A stretch of 64,000 nt of DNA, from assembly GCF_000723405.1 (NCBI RefSeq), contig NZ_CCAE010000017.1, forward strand, positions 21,744-85,743, given 5' to 3'. The translations under genes and the position numbers were made by a program. The notes below the pieces were generated by a model. That model searched no databases. It was not told the DNA's origin and saw only the letters and a program-made list of their open reading frames with translations. Source of the stretch: Hydrogenophaga intermedia. Its GTDB lineage: Bacteria; Pseudomonadota; Gammaproteobacteria; Burkholderiales; Burkholderiaceae_C. Of this stretch, positions 8,306-19,593 are shown in pieces (position 1 is the first letter of the stretch; the number at the start of each line of letters is the position of its first letter).

Positions 8306-9064
8306 ATGGAGATTGCAGGCAAGGTATTCATCGTCACCGGCGGCGCATCGGGCCTCGGCGAAGGCACGGCGCGCATGCTGGCGGCCAACGGCGCCAAGGT
8401 GGTCATCGCCGACATGCAGGTGGACAAGGGCGAGGCCGTGGCCAAGGACATCGGCGGTGTGTTCGTCAAATGCGACGTGAGCAGCGAGGCCGAGGGCCAG
8501 GCCGTGGTGGCCAAGGCGGTGTCGCTGGGCAAGCTGATGGGCTTGGTCAACTGCGCGGGCATTGCGCCAGCGGAGAAGACCGTGGGCAAGAACGGGCCGC
8601 ACTCGCTGGCCGTCTACACCAAGACCATCATGGTCAACCTGGTGGGCACCTTCAACATGATCCGCCTGGCCGCCGACGCCATGTGCAAGAACGAGCCCGA
8701 GGCCACGGGCGAGCGCGGCGTGCTCATCAGCACGGCCAGCGTGGCGGCCTACGACGGCCAGATCGGCCAGGCCGCCTACAGCGCCACCAAGGGCGGCGTG
8801 GTCGGCATGACGCTGCCGATCGCGCGCGACCTGGCGCGCAACGGCATCCGCAACATGACCATCGCCCCCGGCATCTTCGGCACGCCCATGCTCTTCGGCA
8901 TGCCGCAGGAAGTGCAGGACGCCCTGGCCGCCAGCGTGCCCTTCCCCAGCCGCCTGGGCACGCCGCAGGACTACGCGAAGCTGGCGAAACACATCATCGA
9001 AAACGACATGCTCAATGGCGAGGTGATCCGTCTCGATGGCGCAATCCGGCTGGCGCCTCGATAA
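8306..9064 (+). CDS. Short-chain dehydrogenase, 3-hydroxyacyl-CoA dehydrogenase type (HSD17B10-like)
   Basis: 252-aa NAD-dependent Rossmann-fold enzyme. It has the cofactor motif [10 protein letters not shown] (residues 12-21), a conserved NCAG block, the catalytic Ser ([14 protein letters not shown]) and YSATKGG Tyr/Lys motif, and a C-terminus ending in [15 protein letters not shown] as in type-2 3-hydroxyacyl-CoA dehydrogenases. It probably oxidises 2-methyl-3-hydroxybutyryl-CoA or a similar acyl-CoA in isoleucine or fatty-acid breakdown. The ATG at 8306 follows CTCAGGAGCA; the upstream in-frame ATG lies inside the operator. It stands as a single gene between pgsA and ggt. Confidence 0.85.
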   Translation: MEIAGKVFIVTGGASGLGEGTARMLAANGAKVVIADMQVDKGEAVAKDIGGVFVKCDVSSEAEGQAVVAKAVSLGKLMGLVNCAGIAPAEKTVGKNGPHSLAVYTKTIMVNLVGTFNMIRLAADAMCKNEPEATGERGVLISTASVAAYDGQIGQAAYSATKGGVVGMTLPIARDLARNGIRNMTIAPGIFGTPMLFGMPQEVQDALAASVPFPSRLGTPQDYAKLAKHIIENDMLNGEVIRLDGAIRLAPR

Positions 9065-9092
9065 GCCGGCGCGTCGGGCGTAGAGTGGCGCC

Positions 9093-10877
9093 ATGACGCG
9101 CTGTCTCTCGCCCCTCCTTCTGTCTTTGCTGGCGGCCTGCGCGCAACCGCCGGCCACTGCGCCACAACCCGAGGCCGCCTCCGGCTTCACCGCGAAACCG
9201 GGTTGGTCCTACCAGCGTCAGGCGGTTGCAGCCGCCAACCCGCTCGCCACCGACGCCGGCGCGCAGATCCTGCGCGAAGGCGGCAGCGCGGTGGACGCCG
9301 CGATCGCCGTGCAGATGGTGCTCACGCTGGTGGAGCCGCAGTCCAGCGGCATCGGTGGTGGCGCCTTCCTGCTCCACTGGGACGGCCGGCGCGTGCAGGC
9401 CTTCGATGGCCGAGAGACCGCGCCCGTCGGTGTGGACGAACGCCTGTTTCTCGATGCCCAGGGCCAGCCGATGTCCTTTCCGCAGGCCGTGGCCAGCGGC
9501 CGTTCGGTGGGCGTACCGGGCGCCGTGGCCATGCTGGCGCTGGCCCACCGCCAGCACGGCAGGCTGCCGTGGGCGCGGTTGTTCCAGCCCGCCATCGACC
9601 TCGCCGAGCGCGGCTTCGCCGTGAGCCCGCGGCTGCACACGCTGCTGGCCGCCGAGAAGGCACTGCCCGCCGATCCCGTGGCACGCGCCTACTTCTACCG
9701 CCCCGACGGCACGCCCCAGCCCGTGGGGCACGTGCTGCGCAACCCCGAACTCGCGGTGGTGCTGCGCGAGATCGCCACCACTGGCCCCGTCGCCCTGGTC
9801 GAAGGCCCCATCGCGCGCGCCATCGTCGAGAAGGTGCGCCAGCACCCCACCCTGCCCGGCGCGCTGACGCAGGACGACCTGCGCCGCTACCAGCCGCGCG
9901 AACGCGAGGCCCTGTGCCACCCGCTGCGCACCGGCGGGCGCTGGGTGCGCCTGTGCGGATTCCCGCCGCCCAGCTCGGGCGGCATCGCGGTCGCTCAGAT
10001 CCTGAGCCTGCTCTCGCGCACACCACAGGCCATGGCCTCGCTGCGCAACGGCCTGCCCGGCGCCGACTGGCTGCACGCCTACACCGAGGCCTCCCGCCTG
10101 GCCTTTGCGGACCGCGCCCAGTACGTGGCCGACCCGGATTTCGTGCCCGCTCCCGGCGGCGACTGGCGCAGCCTGCTCGATGCCGACTACCTCAACGCGC
10201 GCGCCGAACTCATCGGCCCGCAGCGCATGCCGAACGCCGAGCCGGGCCGCCCAGCCGGCACGCCGCTGGCCTTCGCACCCATGCCGCCGCAGCCCGAGGC
10301 CGGTACCAGCCACATCAGCATCGTCGACGGCCAGGGTCAGGCGCTCGCCATGACTACCACCATCGAGTCGGCCTTCGGCGCGCGGCTGATGGTGAGCACC
10401 AATCCCGCGCGCCCGGGCGGCTTCCTGCTCAACAACGAACTCACCGACTTCAGCTTCGCGCCCGCCGACGCGCAGGGCCGCCCGATCGCCAACCGTGTCC
10501 AGCCGGGCAAGCGCCCCCGCTCGTCCATGGCGCCCACGCTGGTGTTCGACGCGCAGACGGGTGAGCCGATCATGAGCGCAGGCAGCCCGGGTGGCGCGCT
10601 GATCATTCACTACACCGCCAAGGCCCTGCACGGCACGCTGCACTGGAACTTGCACCCGCAGGCGGCGCTGGACCTGCCCAACTTCGGCACGCTGGGTGGC
10701 CCGCTCATGCTGGAGCAGAACCGCTTCCCCAACGCCACCGTGCAGGCCCTGCGCGCGATGGGCCACACGGTGCAGACAGTGGAGATGACCAGCGGCGCGC
10801 AGGCCCTGGTGCGACGCGGCGGCCGCTGGCTGGGCGGCGCCGACCCGCGGCGCGAGGGGATCGTGTCCGGAGACTGA
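9093..10877 (+). CDS. ggt: Gamma-glutamyltransferase, probably a lipoprotein
   Basis: 594-aa precursor of the Ntn-hydrolase that cleaves glutathione and other gamma-glutamyl compounds in the periplasm. The N-terminus ends in a lipobox (LLAAC, Cys16), so it is likely membrane-tethered. The large subunit shows GGSAVDAAIA and SSGIGGGAFLLHWDG; self-cleavage would occur before Thr405 in GTSHISIVD, producing the small subunit that contains PGKRPRSSMAPT and GSPGGALIIHY. Length is normal for the family. It lies upstream of dnaG with a 36-nt gap but with no evident shared function. Confidence 0.93.
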   Translation: MTRCLSPLLLSLLAACAQPPATAPQPEAASGFTAKPGWSYQRQAVAAANPLATDAGAQILREGGSAVDAAIAVQMVLTLVEPQSSGIGGGAFLLHWDGRRVQAFDGRETAPVGVDERLFLDAQGQPMSFPQAVASGRSVGVPGAVAMLALAHRQHGRLPWARLFQPAIDLAERGFAVSPRLHTLLAAEKALPADPVARAYFYRPDGTPQPVGHVLRNPELAVVLREIATTGPVALVEGPIARAIVEKVRQHPTLPGALTQDDLRRYQPREREALCHPLRTGGRWVRLCGFPPPSSGGIAVAQILSLLSRTPQAMASLRNGLPGADWLHAYTEASRLAFADRAQYVADPDFVPAPGGDWRSLLDADYLNARAELIGPQRMPNAEPGRPAGTPLAFAPMPPQPEAGTSHISIVDGQGQALAMTTTIESAFGARLMVSTNPARPGGFLLNNELTDFSFAPADAQGRPIANRVQPGKRPRSSMAPTLVFDAQTGEPIMSAGSPGGALIIHYTAKALHGTLHWNLHPQAALDLPNFGTLGGPLMLEQNRFPNATVQALRAMGHTVQTVEMTSGAQALVRRGGRWLGGADPRREGIVSGD

Positions 10878-10913
10878 TCCGGCTGGCCCCAGGGGGTAAG
10901 CTAGCCCTCTTTC

Positions 10914-12875
10914 ATGGCCATCCCCCAAAGCTTCATCCAGGAACTGCTCAACCGCGTCGACGTGGTCGACGTGGTGGGCCGCTATGTCCAGCTCAAGAAG
11001 GGCGGCGCCAACTTCATGGGGCTGTGCCCCTTCCACGGCGAGAAGTCGCCGTCCTTCAGCGTCAGCCCGTCCAAGCAGTTCTATCACTGCTTCGGCTGCG
11101 GGGCGAACGGCAACGCCATCGGCTTCCTCATGGAGCACGCGGGCATGGGTTTCGTGGAGGCCGTGAAGGATCTGGCGGCGCAGGTGGGCCTTCAGGTGCC
11201 GGACGATGACGTGTCGCCGCAGGACCGCGAGCGCGCCGCGCAGCAGCGCCAACAGCAGGCCACGCTCACCGACGTGCTGGAGAAGGCCGCGCGTGATTTT
11301 CAGAAGCAGCTCAAGGCCTCGCCGCGCGCCATCGACTACCTGAAAGGACGCGGCCTGTCGGGCCAGATCGCCAAGGTCTTCGGCCTGGGCTACGCCCCTG
11401 AGGGCTGGCGCCACCTGGCCGGCGTGTTCCCCGACTACCAGTCGCCCCTGCTGACCGAATCGGGCCTGGTGATCGAACACGCCGACGAAAAAGGCCAGGA
11501 CGGCCAGGCCAAGCGTTACGACCGCTTCCGCGACCGCGTGATGTTCCCCATCCGCAACGTCAAAGGCGAGTGCATCGGCTTCGGCGGGCGCGTGCTCGAC
11601 AAGGGCGAGCCCAAGTACCTCAACTCGCCCGAAACGCCGGTCTTCAGCAAGGGCCGCGAGCTCTACGGCCTGTTCGAGGCGCGCACCGCCATCCGCCAGC
11701 ATGGCTACGCCTTGGTGACGGAGGGCTACATGGACGTGGTCGCGCTGGCCCAGCTCGGCTTCGGCAACGCCGTGGCCACGCTGGGCACGGCCTGCACGGC
11801 CGATCACGTGCAGAAGCTGTTCCGCTTCACCGATGCCGTGGTGTTCAGCTTCGACGGCGACGCCGCCGGCCGGCGCGCCGCCCGCAAGGCCCTGGACGCC
11901 GCCCTGCCCTGGGCCAGCGATACGCGCAGCGTCAAGTTCCTGTTCTTGCCCACCGAACACGACCCCGACAGCTTCATCCGCGAGCACGGCACCGATGCCT
12001 TCGCCGCACGCGTGAAGGAGTCCGTGCCGCTTTCGCGGTTCCTGCTGGAAGCCGCCAGCGCCGATTGCGAACTCGACACCGCCGAGGGCCGCGCGCGCAT
12101 GGCCAGCCAGGCGCGCCCCCTGTGGAGCGCGCTGCCCGAGGGCGCGCTCAAGAGCCAGTTGCTGGCCGACATCGCCCAAACCGCAGCGCTGGACGCGCAA
12201 GACCTGCTGCGCCTGTGGGCGCCTTCGGGCGGACGCGGCCAGACGGGGGGCGCCCCGCGCTCGCCCCGGGCCCGCCAGGAGTTCCGTGAACACGACCAGG
12301 CCTACGAGCGCGACCACGGTTATGAACACGCTGGCGGGTACGAACAGGCCGGTGGATTCGAGGCGCGCGGCCCGCGCCGCCAGCGCAAGGCCGCCACCCA
12401 GCACGCCTGGCAAGGCCGCGCGCGGACCGGGCGACGCGGCCTCATGAGCCGCGAGGACCGGGCCCTGGGCCTGTTGCTGTCGAACACCACGTCCTGGGAC
12501 CAGCTCTCGGCCGACGACCACCACCTGCTGGCCGAACTGCCCGCGCCGCACGGGCCGCTGTTCGCCTGGCTGGAAGCCCAATTGCACGAACACGGCCACC
12601 AGCCCTGGGCTGCCCTGCGCGAGGCCCTGCGCGGGCACGAGCACGAGGCCCTGGCCTGCCAGCAGGTGGAGCATTGCGCGATGACACCGGGCGCGGAGGA
12701 AGATGCCGAAGAGCTGGCCGGCGTCATGCTGCGCCTGCGCATCGAGCACCTGAAGGCGCTGGAGGTGCAGGCCATTGCCCGCGCCGCCAGCGACCCGACC
12801 GAACTGCGGCGTTATGCCGACATTCAGGCGCAACGCAAGGCGCTGGAGCACCAGATCGGGGCCGCCCCGGTATAA
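10914..12875 (+). CDS. dnaG: DNA primase
   Basis: 653 aa; makes RNA primers at the replication fork. The CHC2 zinc finger is complete (C38, H41, C59, C62 in CPFH and CFGC). The RNA-polymerase core follows, with the TOPRIM motif VTEGYMDVVAL (E270) and FSFDGDAAG (D314, D316). The C-terminal DnaB-binding region starts around 515. Between them (about residues 455-490) is a low-complexity stretch with repeats of GYEHAGGYEQAGGFEARG, an unusual linker. Its stop codon lies inside a perfect TATAAT that probably drives rpoD, and the order dnaG-rpoD matches the classical macromolecular-synthesis operon. Confidence 0.97.
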   Translation: MAIPQSFIQELLNRVDVVDVVGRYVQLKKGGANFMGLCPFHGEKSPSFSVSPSKQFYHCFGCGANGNAIGFLMEHAGMGFVEAVKDLAAQVGLQVPDDDVSPQDRERAAQQRQQQATLTDVLEKAARDFQKQLKASPRAIDYLKGRGLSGQIAKVFGLGYAPEGWRHLAGVFPDYQSPLLTESGLVIEHADEKGQDGQAKRYDRFRDRVMFPIRNVKGECIGFGGRVLDKGEPKYLNSPETPVFSKGRELYGLFEARTAIRQHGYALVTEGYMDVVALAQLGFGNAVATLGTACTADHVQKLFRFTDAVVFSFDGDAAGRRAARKALDAALPWASDTRSVKFLFLPTEHDPDSFIREHGTDAFAARVKESVPLSRFLLEAASADCELDTAEGRARMASQARPLWSALPEGALKSQLLADIAQTAALDAQDLLRLWAPSGGRGQTGGAPRSPRARQEFREHDQAYERDHGYEHAGGYEQAGGFEARGPRRQRKAATQHAWQGRARTGRRGLMSREDRALGLLLSNTTSWDQLSADDHHLLAELPAPHGPLFAWLEAQLHEHGHQPWAALREALRGHEHEALACQQVEHCAMTPGAEEDAEELAGVMLRLRIEHLKALEVQAIARAASDPTELRRYADIQAQRKALEHQIGAAPV

Positions 12876-13156
12876 TCCTGGGTTGCACCGCAAGCGCGAC
12901 AGCAGCACCTCCGGCACCGGCCCGGCCCTCCTGCAAGGGCTACATGGCAAAACAGCCTGGCCACCCCGCCCTCCCCGGGCGCGCGGAACCCCGCAAGGAC
13001 TGCACACCAAATGATCGCCCCACAGCTTGCAAGCCCGCCCGCACCGGCCCGTGGTGGGTTTCGTGCACTTCCAAACCACCGGTTCGACCCCATGTAGGGT
13101 CTTCTGGCGGCTGTTGAGTGTTCTGCCGGTCCCATCGACGTTTTTTTGAGGTTCCC
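12871..13156 (+). promoter_or_regulatory. Consensus -10 and 281-nt leader ahead of rpoD
   Basis: TATAAT at 12871-12876 overlaps the dnaG TAA stop; no good -35 is visible 17 nt upstream. The following 281 nt contain no convincing gene. A 57-codon plus-strand reading from the ATG at about 12952 has Cys/Pro-rich, unnatural composition. I read the stretch as the 5' leader of rpoD. I did not find a known riboswitch or a clear terminator in it. Confidence 0.5.
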
Positions 13157-15532
<2,376 letters not shown>

Positions 15533-15550
15533 TCGGGCCGATCGATACGG

Positions 15551-15580
15551 AAAAGGGAGCCAGTGGCTCCCTTTTCTTTT
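15551..15580 (+). terminator. Terminator after rpoD
   Basis: Arms AAAAGGGAGC and GCTCCCTTTT around a 5-nt loop, followed by CTTTT. It ends the dnaG-rpoD transcript and could also stop the minus-strand PPC-domain gene. Confidence 0.88.
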
Positions 15581-15598
15581 GCGCGCGCCGCCCGCGGC

Positions 15599-16000
15599 TC
15601 ACTGACCCCGGGCTTTCGCGACCAGTTCCAGATAACCCGTGGCCGCATCGGGATCACGGGAAAAATCCCAGTCCGGCAGCAGCGCGATCAGCACCTCGGC
15701 GGTGGTGCGCACCCGGCAACCCGGCAGCACATGGCCACCCCACACGCGGCCTTGTGCGTCCGACACGCTCATGTGCAAGTGGGCGTGGTCCGCGCCGAGC
15801 GATCCGCTGAGCGTGAGGATCTCGCTCGGTCCGGGCACCACCAGCGCATCGTCCGCAGCGGCCAGGCGCAGGCGAGCGTCGACGAGGCTGCCGATGCCGG
15901 CGATCACGAAGGCCGCGCGCTGGTCCCGTGCACGCACCGCCGCCTGCAGCGCAGCGCGCAGGTCCTCACCGGGATTCAGACGAAGGGGCAATGTGTGCAT
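15599..16000 (-). CDS. PPC/DUF296-domain protein
   Basis: 133 aa that match the PPC (DUF296) fold: an [17 protein letters not shown] core, [19 protein letters not shown] with clustered histidines that can bind metal, then [14 protein letters not shown] and a C-terminus ending [12 protein letters not shown]. In bacteria these are small trimeric proteins of unclear role; the plant homologues bind AT-rich DNA. The start at 16000 is chosen because the upstream 25 codons of the open frame are atypical and overlap the operator of the divergent LysR gene. Confidence 0.75.
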   Translation of the reverse strand: MHTLPLRLNPGEDLRAALQAAVRARDQRAAFVIAGIGSLVDARLRLAAADDALVVPGPSEILTLSGSLGADHAHLHMSVSDAQGRVWGGHVLPGCRVRTTAEVLIALLPDWDFSRDPDAATGYLELVAKARGQ

Positions 16001-16065
16001 GGCATCGATGGGGCGGCGGCCGGGCATCTTGCCCGGGCAACGGCTGATCCGCAACGCCCGCGAAT

Positions 16066-16083
16066 GCCGATACATTCATCGGC
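16066..16083. promoter_or_regulatory. Inverted repeat just before a LysR gene
   Basis: GCCGAT-N6-ATCGGC ends 1 nt before the LysR ATG at 16085, between that gene and the divergent PPC-domain gene. Its position suggests autoregulation by the LysR protein; this is inference. Confidence 0.4.
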
Positions 16084-16084
16084 C

Positions 16085-16987
16085 ATGCAACTCAATCTGT
16101 CGACGCGCGAACTGCGTGCCTTCGTGGCACTGGCCGAGCAGCGCCACTTCACGCGCGCGGCCGCCTTGTGCCACCTGTCGCAGCCGGCGTTTTCGGCGCT
16201 CATCCGCTCGCTGGAGGAGCACGTGGGCGGGCGCCTGTTCGACCGCACCACACGCCAGGTGGAGCTCACCACCGAGGGCCAGGCCTTCCTCGAGGCAGCG
16301 TCTCGCCTGCTGCGCGACGCGGAGGACGCCGTGTCCGACGTGCGCGACCACGTGGCGCGGCGGCGCGGGCGCGTGGCCATCGCGGCCCTGCCCTCACTCG
16401 CCGCCGGCTGGCTACCACCTTTGCTGGCGCGATTCCATCGCGAACACCCGGGCATCGAACTCGACGTGGCCGATGTGTTGTCCGACGGCTGCGTGGCGCG
16501 TGTGCAGGCCGGGCACGCCGACTTCGCGCTGGCTTCAACGCGCGCCAACGTCGGCGGCCTGCGCACCGAGCGCTTCTGTGCCGACACCTTCCACGCCGTC
16601 TTCCGCAAGGACCACCCGCTGGCCGCCGACACCGGCCGGCTCAAGCTGTCCGAACTCGGCGCCTGGCCCATCATCCAGCTCGCGCGCTCCAGCAGCGTGC
16701 GCCAGTACGTCGAGGCGGCGATCTACCCGAACCGCTTGCAGACCCTGCTGGAACTGGAACAGCTCAGCTCGGTGGCCGCCATGGTGCGCGAGGGTCTGGG
16801 CATCTCCATCGTGCCCTCCCTCACGCTGTTTCACTTCGACCACAAGGACCTGCGCGCGCGGCCGGTGGTGTCGGCCGGACTCAAGCGCCAGGTGTTCCTG
16901 GTGCGCCGCGCCGACCGGGCGCTGTCGTCGGCGGCGCAGGGACTGTATGAGTTGCTGATGGCGAACCGGCCGGGGATGCGGCGCTGA
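16085..16987 (+). CDS. LysR-family transcriptional regulator
   Basis: 300 aa with a standard N-terminal HTH (LRAFVALAEQRHFTRAAALCHLSQPAFSALIRSLEEHVG, residues 10-48) and a substrate-binding domain that includes the IAALPSLAAGWLPPLLARF strand-helix. The overall look is close to CynR/CbbR-type LysR regulators. It is divergent from the PPC-domain gene, which may be its target, and convergent with another LysR gene. The effector is unknown. The ATG at 16085 fits the family N-terminus; the open frame extends upstream without a plausible start. Confidence 0.85.
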   Translation: MQLNLSTRELRAFVALAEQRHFTRAAALCHLSQPAFSALIRSLEEHVGGRLFDRTTRQVELTTEGQAFLEAASRLLRDAEDAVSDVRDHVARRRGRVAIAALPSLAAGWLPPLLARFHREHPGIELDVADVLSDGCVARVQAGHADFALASTRANVGGLRTERFCADTFHAVFRKDHPLAADTGRLKLSELGAWPIIQLARSSSVRQYVEAAIYPNRLQTLLELEQLSSVAAMVREGLGISIVPSLTLFHFDHKDLRARPVVSAGLKRQVFLVRRADRALSSAAQGLYELLMANRPGMRR

Positions 16988-17010
16988 GTCAAGACGACGG
17001 ACCCCGCCGA

Positions 17011-17886
17011 CTACATGAGTTCATCAAGAAACGCACGCGCCGCCGGCGACAGCAGATGGCCCTTTCGGTGGTAGACGTAGAACGTGCGCTCGATCGAGGG
17101 TTCGACCAGCGGAATGAAGCTCAGGCGCAGATCGCGGCGCAGGGCCCGGGCGTAGTCGGGAGCCGTGGTCACGCCCAGGCCATGCCCGGCCAGCGCGAGC
17201 GCGGTCGGCAGGTGCTCGACGACCGTCGCATCCTCCATGCGCTGGGCGCGGCCGTTCTGCCACATCGCGTCGCGAATGTCCTGCTCGAAGGTGCTGGGGT
17301 AGCAGATCCACGGATCGTCCCGGGTGTCGCTCCACCGCATGGACCGCTTGCGCGCGGCGATGTGTGTCGATGAACACACGAACTGGATCGCGACCTTGCG
17401 AAAGAAGGTGCGCTCCACGCCGGGGTCGGACGGCCGGTCCGGGCCGATGCCGAACTCCACCACCCCGCGCGAAACCGCTGCGGGAATGTCCCCCAGTGCC
17501 GTGTCCACGATCTGCACGGACACCTGCGGGTGCCGGGCCGAGAACGCGGCGAGCGCCGGTGGGATGAGCGTGCAGGCGAGCAAATCGGGCGCGCTGAAGC
17601 GCAGCGATCCGCGCTGGAGCTGACGGACGTCGGAGGCGCTGATGGCGATGCGGTCCAGGTCGTCGAGCATGCGCTTGGCGATGGGCACGAGCTGTAGCCC
17701 CATCTCGGTCGGCGTGATGCGCTTGCCCTCGCGGTTGAACAGGGGAAGGCCGACCTCGGACTCCAGCTGGCGAATCACCATGCTGACGGCCGACTGCGTC
17801 AGGTGCAGGCGGTGTGCGGCGCGTGTGAAACCGCCCGTTTCGACCGCGGCGATGAAGGCTCGCAGTTGCCGAAGACTGATATGCAT
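17011..17886 (-). CDS. LysR-family regulator divergent from a ferredoxin gene
   Basis: 291 aa. HTH at residues 3-60 (LRQLRAFIAAVETGGFTRAA, LTQSAVSMVIRQLESEVG) and a C-terminal effector domain. It is transcribed away from the ferredoxin and cupin genes across a 97-nt gap, the normal arrangement for a LysR protein and its target. The effector is not recognisable, but an association with a small redox gene suggests control of an oxygenase-type catabolic function. Confidence 0.85.
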   Translation of the reverse strand: MHISLRQLRAFIAAVETGGFTRAAHRLHLTQSAVSMVIRQLESEVGLPLFNREGKRITPTEMGLQLVPIAKRMLDDLDRIAISASDVRQLQRGSLRFSAPDLLACTLIPPALAAFSARHPQVSVQIVDTALGDIPAAVSRGVVEFGIGPDRPSDPGVERTFFRKVAIQFVCSSTHIAARKRSMRWSDTRDDPWICYPSTFEQDIRDAMWQNGRAQRMEDATVVEHLPTALALAGHGLGVTTAPDYARALRRDLRLSFIPLVEPSIERTFYVYHRKGHLLSPAARAFLDELM

Positions 17887-17983
17887 CAGCTGAACTTATG
17901 GGTGGGTCAAAAAACAGCGTTTGGATCCTAGCACCGGGGGGCACAGAATCCGCCGCGGAACAGACGAGACACCCACGAAGCCC

Positions 17984-18307
17984 ATGCCCCGAATCACCTT
18001 TGTCAGCCCGGATGGCACGCGCAGAGCCGTCGACGCACCCGACGGCGAAACGCTGATGCGCATCGCCGTGCACCATGGGGTAGAAGAGATTCTGGGCGAG
18101 TGCGGCGGTGCCTGCTGCTGCGCCACCTGCCACGTCTACCTCGACGAAGCCTCAATGACCAGGTTACTGCCAGCGGACGACATGGAGTTGCAGGTTCTCG
18201 AATTCACCGCCGCCCCGCGCCGCGCCGGCAGTCGGCTGGCCTGCCAGGTTCTCGCGGACCGGCGGTGCGAGGGATTGATCGTTCAACTGCCGGCAACCCA
18301 GATCTAG
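17984..18307 (+). CDS. [2Fe-2S] ferredoxin, adrenodoxin/putidaredoxin type
   Basis: 107-aa electron carrier. The cluster ligands are Cys40, Cys46, Cys49 and Cys87 (ECGGACCCATCHVYL and RLACQV); two further cysteines at 44-45 sit inside the loop. The C-terminus LPATQI is almost the same as in the second ferredoxin of this window at 29337, which has the same length and identical Cys positions, so the two are paralogues. Such ferredoxins usually feed a P450 or Rieske oxygenase, yet no oxygenase is adjacent. A cupin gene follows 46 nt later. Confidence 0.88.
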   Translation: MPRITFVSPDGTRRAVDAPDGETLMRIAVHHGVEEILGECGGACCCATCHVYLDEASMTRLLPADDMELQVLEFTAAPRRAGSRLACQVLADRRCEGLIVQLPATQI

Positions 18308-18353
18308 GGGCCCCGTCGGCGCATTCCCCACCACCCAACAACCGCACCCAACC

Positions 18354-18776
18354 ATGCAAGCAAGCCCACGCCCCCGCTCTTTCCAGCTCCACCCGGACGA
18401 CAGCCCCTGGGAGCCTGCGGCCTACAACATCACCTGGGAGGACGGCCGCGAGTACGGGCGCTTCCGGCGCGTGCTGCGCCGAGACGCGCACGGCCTCACC
18501 GTCATCGCCCGGTTCGTGGCACCACCGGGCAAGGCCTGGAAGATCATGGGCCGCGCGCCTGAACTCGGCGAGGAGGTCTACATCATGAAAGGGGCCTACT
18601 ACGACACGCGCGGGCGCGTGGTCGCGAAGGAAGGCAGCTTCATGTACAACGCGCCGGGCGCGCTGCACGGCGGCATTTCGACCGACATGACGCTGTACCT
18701 TCACTGGTGCAGCGGCAAGCCGGACGAAATCGTCTCGGTGGATCTGATCGACTTCGAGGTGGCCGAAGGCGAGTGA
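18354..18776 (+). CDS. Cupin-domain protein
   Basis: 140 aa with a single cupin barrel: GKAWKIMGRAPELGEEVYIMKG forms motif 1 and SFMYNAPGALHGGIS motif 2, but the usual metal-binding His pair of motif 1 is not evident. The role is unknown; possibilities are a small isomerase/dioxygenase-like enzyme or a binding protein for a catabolic intermediate. It is downstream of the ferredoxin gene on the same strand, so probably co-transcribed under the divergent LysR regulator. It is followed by the convergent phaB remnant. Confidence 0.65.
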   Translation: MQASPRPRSFQLHPDDSPWEPAAYNITWEDGREYGRFRRVLRRDAHGLTVIARFVAPPGKAWKIMGRAPELGEEVYIMKGAYYDTRGRVVAKEGSFMYNAPGALHGGISTDMTLYLHWCSGKPDEIVSVDLIDFEVAEGE

Positions 18777-18795
18777 CTGACTGGGCGAGGGGCTC

Positions 18796-19533
18796 TCAGC
18801 CCATGTGCAGTCCACCGTTGACCGAGAAATCGGCCCCGGTGGAGTAGCCCGCCTCGTCCCCGGCCAGCCACGCGATGATGGAGGCGATCTCGCTGGGTTC
18901 GCCCAGGCGCTTGACGGGGACGGTGGCGACAATCTTGTCGAGCACGTCGGTGCGGATGGCCTTGACCATGTCGGTGCCGATGTAGCCCGGGCTCACGGTG
19001 TTCACCGTGACGCCCTTGTTGGCCAGTTCCTACGCCAGCGCCATGGTGAAGCCATGCATGCCGGCCTTGGCGGCCGAGTAGTTGGTCTGGCCCGCCTGGC
19101 CCTTCTCGCCGTTGACCGAGCTGATGTTGATGATGCGGCCAAAGCCCTTTTCCACCATGTCGGGCACGACCTGCTTGGTCACGTTGAACATGGAGTTGAG
19201 GTTGGTGCTGATGACCGCGTCCCAGTCCTCGCGCGTCATCTTCAGGAACATGCGGTCGCGCGTGATGCCCGCGTTGTTGACCAGCACGTCGATGGAGCCG
19301 TGGTCGGCCTTGGCCTTGGAGAACGCGGCCACTGTGGAGTCCCACTCGGCCACATTGCCCACGCTGGCGTAGAACGTGAAGCCCAGGGCTTTCTGCTCGT
19401 CGATCCATTTCTGGTAGTCGCGCGTGGGGCCGCAGCCCGCGATGACCTTGAAGCCTTCCTTGTGCAGGCGCTGGCAGATGGCGGTGCCGATGCCCCCCAT
19501 GCCGCCGGTGACGTATGCAACCTTCTGTGTCAT
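18796..19533 (-). pseudogene. phaB: Acetoacetyl-CoA reductase PhaB, interrupted by an in-frame amber codon
   Basis: The full reading frame is 245 codons and colinear with NADPH-dependent PhaB (TGGMGGIG cofactor motif; NNAGITRD; SSVNG; YSAAKAGMHGFTMALA), but codon 168 is TAG (19030-19032, minus strand). Homologues have Gln here (MALAQE...), so one C-to-T change explains it. After the stop the frame continues intact: ELANKGVTVNTVSPGYIGTDM to STGADFSVNGGLHMG. The 167-aa product would keep the catalytic Ser/Tyr/Lys but lack the substrate loop and C-terminal third. It is the last gene of phaC-phaA-phaB. It could be a true null allele, a sequencing error, or read through by a suppressor tRNA. Confidence 0.85.
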
Positions 19534-19593
19534 GTTGACCTCTCTGTGAGTGCTGGATGAATGCCTTGTTCGTCGGCCATGCTATCGGGGTGA

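Noticed and set aside
12952..13117. Possible small protein in the rpoD leader
   Set aside because: No ribosome site and Pro/Cys-rich unnatural composition.
18796..19533. Frameshift as the cause of the phaB break
   Set aside because: Both halves lie in the same frame and join exactly at one TAG codon, so it is a substitution, not an indel.
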